From the NCBI GenBank assembly GCA_040768665.1, contig JAXGMN010000060.1, positions 1 through 64,000 of the forward strand: a stretch of 64,000 nucleotides of DNA. The letters run 5' to 3'. Positions 56,201 through 64,000 of this stretch are shown here, piece after piece. This DNA is from JABWBD01 sp040768665. Its GTDB lineage: Bacteria; Planctomycetota; Planctomycetia; Pirellulales; Thermoguttaceae. Both the position numbers and the translations under genes were made by a program. The notes under the pieces are model-generated. The model saw nothing but the letters and a program-made list of their open reading frames with translations, did no database searches and was not told the origin of the DNA. Position 1 is the first letter of the stretch. The number at the start of each line of letters is the position of its first letter.

Positions 56201-59200
56201 ATATCACCGACGTGACGGGCGAAGAAGATCCGCTGGCGAAAGTGAGCGTACTCAAGCTGCAGCCGGGCGAGTCGCTCGATCCGATACCCCTGGAGTTCGA
56301 CAACCCGGGCCGCGTGCCGATCACGTATCGCGTGCAGGTGTTCGACGGCATCCGGTCAAGCCCCAGCGCGGCGGCGTCTCTTTCGTTCGAACCAAATCTC
56401 GGCCAGACCGATGCCCAGGTGGCCTTCGTCGCACGCGGCTCGAATTACGCGATCTTCCTGACCCCCGATCGCGCGGCACTTGGCCTTGGGGGAACCTCCG
56501 ATGGCGACAGTGCCGCCGTGCATATGCTGTGGCTGGGCGGAAACGAGTCGCCGAGTGTGATCGCGATGGAACCGCAGACGGGCACGAGCAACTACTTGAT
56601 CGGTTCCGACCCGTCCGGCTGGATCACGAGCGTACCGCAGTACGGCCGGATCCGTTACGAATCGGTCTACGACCGAATCGACCTGGACTATTACGGCCGC
56701 GCCGGCGAGTTGGAGTACGACTGGATCGTGCGGCCGGGTGGCGATCCCAACGACATTATCATGCAGTTCGCCGGCGCGGAGAGGATGACCATCGACAGCG
56801 CCGGCAACCTGCGGCTCACCGTCGCCGACAGCGAACTCGTGGAGCGTGCGCCGCGGGTGTACCAGGAAATCGCCGGCCAACGGATCGATATTGCCGGCAG
56901 CTACGTCATCCACCCCGACGGCACGGTCGGATTCGCACTTGCCGCCTATGATCCGGCGGAAACGCTCGTGATCGACCCGGTACTGATCTACTCGACTTTT
57001 TTCGGCCCCGACGCCACAGCGCAGGATGTTGTCGTGGATGACGGCGGCAACGCCTACATCACGGGCACAACCGTCGCCATCGACTTTCCGACCAGCGCCG
57101 GAGTGTTCCAGGAAGAATCGATCGACGCGCCGGATCTCGTGGATCCACTCGGCCGATTCTATTCGCGCGTGGACGCTTTTGTGCTCAAGGTGGATCCCAA
57201 GGGTGTACCGATTTTTTCGACCTATCTGAGCGGCAACTATGACGACATCGGCAACGCGATCGCAGTGGACGCGGCGGGCTACGTGTATGTGGCCGGCAAC
57301 ACGACGTCGACCATGTTTCCGACACAGAACGCGTTTCAGGCAAACCACGCCGACGATCGCGAGAGCGAAGGTTTCCTCACGCTGACTTCCGACGTATTCC
57401 TGACCAAGCTCAGCCCCGACGGCTCGCGCGCGGAGTTTTCGACCTATCTCGGCGGCCAAGGCAACGATTTTCCCAGTGGGATAGCCGTCGATGCGACCGG
57501 GGCGGTGTACGTTGTCGGCTCCACGGCAGCAGCGGATTTCCCCACAAAGAACGCCGTGGCGCCGTTCCACCCGTTTGACGCGTTCGTCACCAAGTTCGAT
57601 CCGTCCGGATCGTCGCTGGCCTTCTCGACGTTTCTGGGTGGCACGGGCGTCGATGAAGCGGTCGGGATCGTGCTGGACGCATCGGGCGGCATTACGGTGG
57701 TCGGCAATACGACGTCCTTCGATCTGCCCACGCGCAACGCGTTGTTCGACGAGTACAAGCCGTACACCGGTCCCGACCTGATCACCGCATTAGACATGTT
57801 CGTGGCCCGTTTGCCGGCAGACGGCTCCGCGCTGGACGTACTCACGTATCTGGGCGGCACGGGTGGCGATGAGGCATTCGACATTGCCAGGGATAACACA
57901 GGAAACATCTATCTCGGCGGCCAGACCTGGTCGCAAGACTTGCCGCTGGTCAATCCGCTGCAAGGCTCGCTCAACGGTCAGTTCGATGGTTTCGTGGTCA
58001 AGCTCGCTCCGGATCTGGCGAGCATTCTGTACAGCACATACCTGGGCGGCAGCGGCCGGGAGTCCGACGGGTTTCGGGTCTTCGACGCAGTTCACGATAT
58101 CGCCGTCGACGCGCTGGGAAACCTCATCGTGGCGGGCGAAACCGATTCGGCGGATCTGCCCGTCGTCGCCGGGATCCAGCCCGAACTGGCGGGAGAGAGC
58201 GATTGGTTCCTCGCATCGCTTAATGCGGCCGGCTCCGCGGTGAATTATCTGACCTACTTCGGAGGCGCCGACTACGATTACCTGAACGCGATGGCAATTG
58301 ATCGCGCGGGGACAGCGGTGATGGCCGGCAGGACCCTCTCGGGCCTGAATCTTGCGTTCGACTTTCCCACGTTCCGCGCGTTCGACAACACGGTAGGAAC
58401 AACCGAATTCTTCGCGAACCGGATGGTTTTCGCCAAAGTTGCATCCGAGCCGCCGCCCGGCTTCAACCGGCTGGAGCTGGTCCATCGGACGATCGAGGCG
58501 ATCGAGGGCTCCACACCGTTCGACGGCTTGGTCGCCTCCATTATCACCGTCGGAAGTGAAACGGCGGAAGACTTCACTGCCTCGATCGACTGGGGCGACG
58601 GAACCGTGAGCGCCGGGACCGTCGAGCCGGGGCCCGATCCGGGGATTCCCGGCCGGCGGCAGTTCAGCGTGCTCGGTTCGCACCTTTACGAGGACGTGGG
58701 GCTCTACGACGTAGTGGTCACGGTCCGTGACTCGGCGGGCAATCTCGCGACGGCAACCAGCACGCCCGCGCCGCAGCATGGCGAGGACCATGCCCTGTAC
58801 CACGTGGTGATCGACACCACGTCGCTCGCCGGCCAGTCGGGACGGTTCAGCGTGCAGTTCAATCCGGGGGCTGTGCCCGGTGCACCGGATGCGGAATTGA
58901 CGCTCACCGGGTTCAACGCGCCGGGGGGCGTGCTTACTGCCGACGTCGAGACCGAAGGCGCTGCATCCGGCAACTTGGCCGTTGGCGCCACGCTCCAGCC
59001 CACGTCGCTTCTGAATCGGCTCACGCAAGGGCTAACGTTCGGCCAGCGGATCGAGCTGGATGTCCGCATCGCCGGCGACGCGATCGCCGACCCTTCCGTG
59101 GAACCATTTGGCAACGCGGTGGGGTTCCAGTTGCTCGCTGCCGATGGAGTAACACCGCTGCGGACGGTGGACGCCAGCGGCGCGGTGCTCACCGTGGCGG

Positions 59201-62200
59201 TCGATGCGGACGGTGTCACGCGCAGCAAGGCGGCGCTCTCCGGCCCCGACGCATTGCAGTCGGTGGCCGTGGCGTCGACGTCCAACATTGCCAACGTCGC
59301 CAACGCACCGCTCGACGTGCTGTTGAGCACGTTCACTGTGCAGGAAGGGGCCGAGTTTTCCGGAACCGTAGCCACGGTTACCAATGGAAACCCCCTGGAG
59401 TCCCTGGCCGGCGAGCATCAAGCGCTCATCGATTGGGGCGACGGCTCGCCGCTAACCGCCGGAGTAATCACCGCGGACACGGACCATTTCCTCGTCACCG
59501 GAACACACACGTACCGCAGGGCCGGTGAGTATCCGTTCCACGTGACCGTCACCGAGCCCGACGGGGCGAGCGTATCCGGGAGCGAGTCGATCGCCGGCAA
59601 CCATTTTGAGGCATCGCTGCTCGCCTCCATCGGCGCTCTGTTTGCCCCGGTCGTTGCGGACTTCAACGACGACGGCGAACTCGACGTCGCGGTCGGCCAA
59701 TCGAATCTCGGCGCCAACAAGGCGTTCATTACGTTCGGCGGTGTTGATTTCACCTTTGCCCCAACCCAAGTCGTGGACATACCGACCAGGTTCCAGGCCG
59801 CGGCTGCGGGCGATTTTGACAACGATGGCATCGTGGATCTGGTCGTCGCCGGCCAGATCGACGTGCCGGGGACGGAATCGCTCAGCGTCGTGTTTGGCAG
59901 CCGCGACGGAAGTCTGCGCGTGGGATCCTCCACGACTCCCCTGTCCCCCTATCCGCCGGGCTCCATCGCAACGCTGGACTTCGACTCGGACGGCAATCTG
60001 GACGTCGTCGTTGGTTACGGGTGTGGGGCGCTGGGATGCTCGCCGCAGATCGAAGTGTTTCGCGGTCATGGAGACGGCACCTTTGAGACTGCCGGCATTC
60101 ACACAGCCTTTCTCGGTAGTATCGTGGCGACGGGCGATCTCAATGGCGACGGCCATCCCGATATCGTCGTTGGCAGTCCGCTTAACATCTCGCTGCTGAT
60201 ACTGCTTGGTGACGGGACGGGATTCTCTGGCCCGGCAACGTCGGTTCCCCTGCCCGGCACGACTAACTCGTTGGCAATTGCCGATATGAACGAAGATGGG
60301 GTATTGGACATCGTCGTGGGCGTGGGCCATCTCGTTGTCTTGACGGGAGCGGGCGACGGTACGTTCACTTCCGTGAGTCATCCCGCGGCAACCACGATTT
60401 ACCGGATTGCCGTGGTCGATTTGAACGGGGACGGGCGACCGGACGTCGTTGCGTCGGACATCGACACGACCATCACGGTGCTTCTGGCCGAAGCGGACGG
60501 CGGATTTGTCACGGCCCAAACGATGATCGGCTCCCAGGCTCGGGAAGTACTGATTGGGGACTTCAACCGCGACGGCCAGTTCGACGTGGCCATCGTAGGC
60601 AATTCCGCCGTCCTGCGGATTTACCCGGGCCGCGGCGACGGTATGGTCAACGTCGCTCAAACGATTCCATCGCCCACCCTCCAGCGAGACGTGCTCGCCG
60701 CGGACGTAAACCACGATGGATTCCTGGACGCGGTCTCGGTCGCGAACGAGACCGGACTTGGCGGTGTCTTGGTATCGCTCGGCCGCGGGGACGGCACGTT
60801 TGATACTGCGCCGCAGTTGCCACTGGGTACTCGGGCAACCGATCCCAAGCCGCTCGCGGTTGCCATTGAGGACCTGAACGGCGATGATCGTACCGAGGTC
60901 CTTGTGAGCGCGCCGGGCGGCCTGGCTGTTTTCGCTCGCAACACGGATGGAAGCTACGCGCGATCCGGTGTCTATCCGTTGACTCAATCACCTTATCACT
61001 TCGCCACCGGGGATCTCAACGGCGATGGCCACGTGGACATCGTCGCGGCGATTCCCTTGGGAGGCTTCGTGCCGGGAAACGTCGCGATCCTACTGAATGC
61101 CGGCGACGGCACGTTTGCGGCAGCGCAGTACCTGGCGACCGGCGAAGAAGCGGGCTCGCTCGTGCTGCGCGACCTCAATGCCGATGGTGCCCTCGACATC
61201 GCGGTGCAAGTTGCGGGACCGTTCGACAACGCTTCGAGAACGTTTCCCAACAGCGGCATCGAGGTTTTCCACGGGCGCGGCGATGGCACGTTCTTGCCAG
61301 GGGCGCTCGTACGCGCGGGAGTGGCGAACAGTCTAGGATCGCGGGAGACCATTGCCGCCGGTGACGTGGACGGTGATTCGATCGTCGACCTCCTCTTCGC
61401 TGCCGACGGGACTTTGATCACCGATCCGGCCAACCCGAGTGGCCCGCTCGTACGATCCGGAAACGGCCTGTATGTCCTCCTCGGCAATGCGGACGGAACG
61501 TATCGCCCGGGGCCGCGCTATCTCGATAGTCCCGACCCAACCATCCCGAGCGTCAACTCGGTAACGCTGGCGGACTTCAATCGAGATGGGAAGCTGGACG
61601 TAGCCACCTCACGCACGTTCTTCAGCGGAGATCGCCCCGACGACGTGCTGGTGCTCTTGGGAAACGGTGACGGCACTTTCGGTACGGAAGCCGCCTACGA
61701 TGCCGGACTGTCGGCCACACAATTGCTTTCGGGCGACTTCGACGGAGACGGAAGCACCGACCTTGCGACCGCCGAGCCTTCGGTGGGCGGCGCAGGCATA
61801 AGCCTGCTTCTGAATCAAGGGGACGGCACCTTTGGCCCGGCGGTCAGCTATTTCGCGGGCGGAGGCTCTTGGGGTATCGCGCTGGGGGATCGCGATAGTG
61901 ATGGACATCTCGATGTAGCTACCGCGAACTTCGATTCAGGCACGGTTGGACTCCTGCTCGGTCGCGGCGATGGAACGCTGATCGCCTCGCGCCTCAGCGA
62001 TGGACTCGCCAACTTGCTCTGGTCCATGATCCCCGGCGACCTCAACCGGGACGGCAAGCTCGACCTGGTGGTTGCATCGTCGCACAGCGACTATGTCGAT
62101 GTGCTCATCGGCCGCGGCGACGGCAGCTTCGATGCGATGCCGCCGGTGGCAATCCCGAACCAGACCTTCACCAGCGTCGTCGCCCCTCGCGAAATGGCGA

Positions 62201-64000
62201 TCGCCGACAACAATGGCGACGGCCAGAACGAATTGCTCGTCGCCACCGCGGTCACGGGCACCATCGCGACCGTGCCGATCCTGGCCGACGGCAGTCTGGG
62301 CACGCCGGTTTTACGCACGCAATCGGTTGGATCACGGTTTGCATTCGGCGATTTCAATGGCGATGGGCGTATCGACGCCGCAGCCATAAGCGACACCGAC
62401 TTCGCTGGCAACGCTCGATGGAATAACGAGGCCAGGGTTCTGCTTGCGCAAGCCGACGAAACGTTCATCGCGGGACCATCGCAGCCGACAGGCACCGGGG
62501 CGTCGGGCGTCGTGGCCGCGGATGTCAACCATGACGGTCGCCTCGACCTGGTTATTGCGAATGCCGGAGATTTGACTGAGGGAGGGACCGTCAACGGCGG
62601 CGTGGTCGTGCTCCTGGGAGTCGGTGATGGAACCTTCGAGGCGCCCGTCGTCTACCGGCCGAATGAGTCGTTCGGCGCGATCGACGTTGCCGATCTCAAC
62701 GGTGACGGCCGTCTCGATCTCATGCTCGTCCGCGGCGACCCGCTGTTTGGCAATGAGCGCGATATCAGCGTGATGTACAATCAGGGTGAAGGCACCTTTG
62801 GGCCGCCCGAGATCCTCGATGCGAACTCGCCATACGTCCTGGCCGCAATCACGGCCGGAGATTTCGCCGGAGACGGATTGCCGGACATCCTGGTTGGCAG
62901 TGAACTCTTCAGCCGGCACGTGCGCGTCATCCGCAACGTGCCGCTCTTGACCGGTGCCGTAGTGACCGATGCCCCCATCGACGTAACGGTTGCGAATCAG
63001 AACGTGCGGGCAGGGGAATCTTTTACCGCGGCAATCGGTTCTTTCGGCGACGCCAACCCGCTGTCTGTCGCGGAGGACTTTACCGCGACAATCGAATGGG
63101 GAGACGGCCAGACATCCCCGGGAATCGTCGAGAAATTACCGGACGAACAAGTCCAGGTGACGGGCACACATACTTACGCGGCTGCAGGATCGTTCGCCAC
63201 CAGGATCGTTGTCGTCGAGATCGGCGTAGGGACGCATTTTGCTACCGGCCAGATCCAGGTGGCGTCTACCGGCGGCAATACGCCTCCGGTCGCCGGCAAC
63301 GATACGGCCGTAACCCATGAGAATACCGCCGTGGTCGTGGCCGTGCTCGACAACGACCAGGACGTCGATGGTTCGCTTGACCCCGCGTCTGTCCTCGTTG
63401 TTGCCCTGCCGGCACACGGCACGACGACCGTGGATCCGGCCACCGGCAAGATCACCTACACGCCGGCGGCAGACTACGTCGGCGATGACACCTTCACCTA
63501 CACGGTGGCCGACAACCAGGCCGCAGTCTCCAATGCGGCCGCAGTCTCGATCACCGTGAACTCCGTTCCGTTCATCCTGACGACTGACGGCCGGATCGTC
63601 ACCCTTCCGGGCACGCCCGATGATGGGGTCGGGCTCCACTTCACCTGGACCTTCGACGGCTCGAAACGAGAAGATGAGGTGTGGGCGTTTGCCGTCGACG
63701 ACGAGCAAGGCACGGTGGCGGGAGTTTCACCGGGCGATCCTGGCTATGCCGCCACAGTGCTCAAGCAGGCCGACTGGTGGCTGGTGTTTCAGCACAAGGT
63801 GACCGTGGGAACGACCCGGGACCTCATCTTGCCCGGCGGCACACACCTGGCCTTCTTCGTCATCCAGGACGACGAGATCCACGACCCGGAAGACGACAAA
63901 CACGACAAGGACAAAGATGGCAAGGACAAGGACGGCAAGGACAAACATGGCAAAGACAAATCGGACGATTGGTGCGGCGAGAAGCCGCTGGCCTATTTCT
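50284..64000 (+). CDS. Giant multidomain surface/adhesin-like protein (partial, 3' end beyond window)
   Basis: One stop-free frame from ATG 50284 to the edge: more than 4,572 residues. The N-terminus carries LELLEDRRLLS (40-50), the planctomycete exported-giant motif. Layout (approximate residues): SBBP beta-propeller repeats 53-545 (GYSTYWGGS); PKD 550-639; BNR/sialidase-like propeller 644-1069; PKD 1085-1172; second BNR-like 1179-1602; three PKDs 1609-1916; a DUF7948-like region 2029-2235 (FEPNLGQTDAQVAF); second SBBP set 2237-2719; PKD 2729-2819; a cohesin-like region 2835-3009; PKD 3014-3102; about 21 FG-GAP/VCBS calcium motifs 3112-4222 (DLNGDGRPDVV); PKD 4229-4329; cadherin-like 4332-4426; and a Lys/Asp-rich tract 4532-4559 (KDGKDKDGKDKHGKDK). 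Probably extracellular, calcium-dependent, for adhesion or surface architecture. Confidence 0.88.
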   Translation, partial: MSTQSWLRTFACALWQDTKSRNRRPQRRRTCPSRHGDLVLELLEDRRLLSVLGYSTYWGGSRNETAGGIATDSDGNTYVAGTTYSANLPGSSGPDLQVGRAFVTKFTASGQVAYSTILGPTPKWDDTGFAESKGFDLVIGPDDLPLVSFETFETQTVSGFPLPGPRFLHVAKLSDVGVPTFDTIAPVLDVADHLAPYSFTAVHLAVDDTGGAYAAYTALRETFGGGVALDPYITKVAPNGAVEFTEALLISVGDLALDNERNIYVATTTSLNDLPVTAGAFQPEKNAVNPDRTDIWIAKLDPTASALLGATYLGGAHNDTIGALAISPNQTGLVYLVGTTESDDFPVQNPLQPRPTPDSGIGDTEFSTDAFVAALDLTVSPEVSTMKLLSSTYFGGSRGDFLTDVAIDAAGSVYVVGSTNSADLPLANPLQPAWNDGPIFHELGSAIVAHDLIAAKFDASLTGLEFSTYLGGSGHDYQARLAVDPNGTIHVAAHSAGKVHDINGNAVSTADFPVLNAVQTTFGGGDPGLGSLETDAVVLAIGQRGVVSGIGSRATLGREFNDIVANFNSFRHTASPDDFTATIHWGDGTTSAGTVSRPSSGIPTFLVSGTHVYNTPGAFPVVVEVEDHLAPKLSPIRNINVSRNDMSQTGGSIAVDPTDPSRLFAAMTDEQGVANAASGSDGGILVATSRNGGQTWTPRVIGNAADEVLPRAAGDPDVLFDDFGNLFLAYRGVEGNNIVVAWSTDGGATFEAAAFEELVPPGSTGGTGTSAVGSPKLAFGAANHEIWVAFEDLANGLILAAGAGVGGVGDVGSFALKTVSGSNDGASSDIAIGPNGEVAVIWQAVPVGASTAQLLASFDLDGLGTGEFAMPTTVDTSTTNGELTTPAQQSPVPLGATLAWDTSDGPHRGRLYAAYVDMADDVASGGPELTLLTTFTDDLGVDWSDPSRVTLDAQFQSMFLPSIALDPETGNVAVGWYGTRGPLGTVVTAADFFVATTTDGQAFSEPQQVNAGAMDAFDPALSAYGMANGFGEAPSMAFLNRRLYPVWSDNSALGGENYYPSQFEVATSIVGVIDVRVPPVAIRPRAIHAIRGETFDGTVATFTHPDGGLRPGDFTAMIHWGDGAESPGTITQPGGPNTEFSVSGSHVFADAGAFPVWIEVHDNVHNLAATPVSSVNAERGSQAEATIAIDPTNPDRVFAAGVHVNFQWPIGIPVATSEDGGVTWTSGTIADGSDGLPPSIGDPKVVFDQYGNLFLTYLTPSPQRDVVVLLSTNGGQDFTLLATFTDVDGADQPSIAVGPGEGGTEGSVWLTWERGQHPFQIIMAAGAPVHGLGAVGGFGQRLVAPLSADGFYRNFGDIAVGPDGQVLLTYVKGVPGATLVGPAEVVVHLDPDGLGLEPFGSAVVASTVNIGANLPIPAQAVRTIDTEGNLAWDRSEGGHRGRVYLVYTDSPAVGSADTDIFIRASDDNGQNWGEPIQVHDDDPLSQFLPSVAVDQSSGNVGVGWHTAVEPANVRTRFAATLSDDGGSNFRLAYAVSPGDSDATNPAIDPRGANFQYGDYTGIAFVDGVLQPIWADNSAELAANPDPPRFDLANARIAVAEVTRAPLVVETFDVEDVEGNEFTAEVATFTDPEGGGAASDYKAMIHWGDGSEDSEGTIQQQPDGSFNVLGTHQYEDFGTWSISITITGNRTRGEGTATATIENAPLDVVIPAGLRVVREMEFTKVVATLSDLNLKSTASDVIVTIEWGDGSGSLATLELQPGSGEAGAPNTFNISGTHKYLSEETFTINVSVLERESGQVLARQGELVSGDPPLIVNPGQFLDIEALAGINTGDLVLVTFERPDDIEVPLDTTVGEYTATINWGDGNVDAGITPFVTSEDVTVVGRHTYTTVGEYFPTVTLVDDSGGFFSAPLIATVELDVTSVVRAVGSGLIYNPATERFVGELTITNTSGADLPGPFFAVFHDLPEGVTLANITDVTGEEDPLAKVSVLKLQPGESLDPIPLEFDNPGRVPITYRVQVFDGIRSSPSAAASLSFEPNLGQTDAQVAFVARGSNYAIFLTPDRAALGLGGTSDGDSAAVHMLWLGGNESPSVIAMEPQTGTSNYLIGSDPSGWITSVPQYGRIRYESVYDRIDLDYYGRAGELEYDWIVRPGGDPNDIIMQFAGAERMTIDSAGNLRLTVADSELVERAPRVYQEIAGQRIDIAGSYVIHPDGTVGFALAAYDPAETLVIDPVLIYSTFFGPDATAQDVVVDDGGNAYITGTTVAIDFPTSAGVFQEESIDAPDLVDPLGRFYSRVDAFVLKVDPKGVPIFSTYLSGNYDDIGNAIAVDAAGYVYVAGNTTSTMFPTQNAFQANHADDRESEGFLTLTSDVFLTKLSPDGSRAEFSTYLGGQGNDFPSGIAVDATGAVYVVGSTAAADFPTKNAVAPFHPFDAFVTKFDPSGSSLAFSTFLGGTGVDEAVGIVLDASGGITVVGNTTSFDLPTRNALFDEYKPYTGPDLITALDMFVARLPADGSALDVLTYLGGTGGDEAFDIARDNTGNIYLGGQTWSQDLPLVNPLQGSLNGQFDGFVVKLAPDLASILYSTYLGGSGRESDGFRVFDAVHDIAVDALGNLIVAGETDSADLPVVAGIQPELAGESDWFLASLNAAGSAVNYLTYFGGADYDYLNAMAIDRAGTAVMAGRTLSGLNLAFDFPTFRAFDNTVGTTEFFANRMVFAKVASEPPPGFNRLELVHRTIEAIEGSTPFDGLVASIITVGSETAEDFTASIDWGDGTVSAGTVEPGPDPGIPGRRQFSVLGSHLYEDVGLYDVVVTVRDSAGNLATATSTPAPQHGEDHALYHVVIDTTSLAGQSGRFSVQFNPGAVPGAPDAELTLTGFNAPGGVLTADVETEGAASGNLAVGATLQPTSLLNRLTQGLTFGQRIELDVRIAGDAIADPSVEPFGNAVGFQLLAADGVTPLRTVDASGAVLTVAVDADGVTRSKAALSGPDALQSVAVASTSNIANVANAPLDVLLSTFTVQEGAEFSGTVATVTNGNPLESLAGEHQALIDWGDGSPLTAGVITADTDHFLVTGTHTYRRAGEYPFHVTVTEPDGASVSGSESIAGNHFEASLLASIGALFAPVVADFNDDGELDVAVGQSNLGANKAFITFGGVDFTFAPTQVVDIPTRFQAAAAGDFDNDGIVDLVVAGQIDVPGTESLSVVFGSRDGSLRVGSSTTPLSPYPPGSIATLDFDSDGNLDVVVGYGCGALGCSPQIEVFRGHGDGTFETAGIHTAFLGSIVATGDLNGDGHPDIVVGSPLNISLLILLGDGTGFSGPATSVPLPGTTNSLAIADMNEDGVLDIVVGVGHLVVLTGAGDGTFTSVSHPAATTIYRIAVVDLNGDGRPDVVASDIDTTITVLLAEADGGFVTAQTMIGSQAREVLIGDFNRDGQFDVAIVGNSAVLRIYPGRGDGMVNVAQTIPSPTLQRDVLAADVNHDGFLDAVSVANETGLGGVLVSLGRGDGTFDTAPQLPLGTRATDPKPLAVAIEDLNGDDRTEVLVSAPGGLAVFARNTDGSYARSGVYPLTQSPYHFATGDLNGDGHVDIVAAIPLGGFVPGNVAILLNAGDGTFAAAQYLATGEEAGSLVLRDLNADGALDIAVQVAGPFDNASRTFPNSGIEVFHGRGDGTFLPGALVRAGVANSLGSRETIAAGDVDGDSIVDLLFAADGTLITDPANPSGPLVRSGNGLYVLLGNADGTYRPGPRYLDSPDPTIPSVNSVTLADFNRDGKLDVATSRTFFSGDRPDDVLVLLGNGDGTFGTEAAYDAGLSATQLLSGDFDGDGSTDLATAEPSVGGAGISLLLNQGDGTFGPAVSYFAGGGSWGIALGDRDSDGHLDVATANFDSGTVGLLLGRGDGTLIASRLSDGLANLLWSMIPGDLNRDGKLDLVVASSHSDYVDVLIGRGDGSFDAMPPVAIPNQTFTSVVAPREMAIADNNGDGQNELLVATAVTGTIATVPILADGSLGTPVLRTQSVGSRFAFGDFNGDGRIDAAAISDTDFAGNARWNNEARVLLAQADETFIAGPSQPTGTGASGVVAADVNHDGRLDLVIANAGDLTEGGTVNGGVVVLLGVGDGTFEAPVVYRPNESFGAIDVADLNGDGRLDLMLVRGDPLFGNERDISVMYNQGEGTFGPPEILDANSPYVLAAITAGDFAGDGLPDILVGSELFSRHVRVIRNVPLLTGAVVTDAPIDVTVANQNVRAGESFTAAIGSFGDANPLSVAEDFTATIEWGDGQTSPGIVEKLPDEQVQVTGTHTYAAAGSFATRIVVVEIGVGTHFATGQIQVASTGGNTPPVAGNDTAVTHENTAVVVAVLDNDQDVDGSLDPASVLVVALPAHGTTTVDPATGKITYTPAADYVGDDTFTYTVADNQAAVSNAAAVSITVNSVPFILTTDGRIVTLPGTPDDGVGLHFTWTFDGSKREDEVWAFAVDDEQGTVAGVSPGDPGYAATVLKQADWWLVFQHKVTVGTTRDLILPGGTHLAFFVIQDDEIHDPEDDKHDKDKDGKDKDGKDKHGKDKSDDWCGEKPLAYF

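Noticed and set aside
1..64000. tRNA and rRNA genes
   Set aside because: No cloverleaf or rRNA-like stretch was recognised in the gaps; a covariance-model scan would be needed to exclude one firmly.

Overview
The window looks like chromosomal DNA of a planctomycete, probably Pirellulales-like. It is GC-rich, and many secreted proteins carry twin-arginine or lipoprotein signals. Typical families are present: Gfo/Idh/MocA oxidoreductase, neutral-ceramidase-like proteins, ThuA, DUF3500, an enolase-superfamily protein and a beta-propeller protein. A giant surface protein starts with the LEDRRLL-type N-terminal motif common in that phylum. No rRNA, tRNA or CRISPR array was seen. The phylum call is an inference from gene content.

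Layout. 1-2361: the 5' end of a secreted protein, a small zinc-ribbon protein and a repeat-rich spacer. 2362-10623: a co-directional exopolysaccharide set (Wza-like export lipoprotein, Wzc-like copolymerase/BY-kinase, Wzy/WaaL-like ligase with TPRs, CapD/WbpM-like 4,6-dehydratase). 10830-14389: a neutral-ceramidase-like protein, a decayed sugar-isomerase-like pseudogene and a DUF3500 protein. 14545-21297 (minus): Gfo/Idh/MocA oxidoreductase, TIM-barrel isomerase, enolase-superfamily protein and beta-propeller protein, a likely carbohydrate-catabolism operon. A 132-bp copy of the enolase gene's 3' end lies beyond its last gene.

21818-27271: a fused TIR / alpha-barrel / mannose-1-phosphate-guanylyltransferase-like / unknown gene, cut by a complete ISKra4-like element (23630-25309) with an exact 9-bp target duplication. 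Removing the element and one duplication restores one 1254-aa frame. 27963-31609: an unrecognised 646-aa protein and a secreted TIM-barrel protein. 31742-41066 (minus): three consecutive divergent ClpA/B-like double-AAA+ ATPases, the last with an apparent frameshift. 41145-45230: class II photolyase, a FliL-like membrane protein, a YjbQ protein and an RlmI-like methyltransferase. 45380-49631: a second ceramidase-like gene divergent from an intact sugar-isomerase-like gene (the parent family of the 12.2-kb pseudogene), then ThuA. 50284-64000: one open frame without a stop encoding more than 4,572 residues of SBBP, PKD, BNR-like and FG-GAP modules, running off the right edge.

Short palindromic elements are scattered between genes. 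One family carries GGGGACTGGTCC/GGGGACAGGTCC-type cores, and its best copies are bounded by inverted GTAACCGTTCAC. It resembles non-autonomous MITE/REP-like repeats. The strongest candidates for new biology are the TIR-nucleotidyltransferase fusion and the three-ATPase Clp-like cluster.
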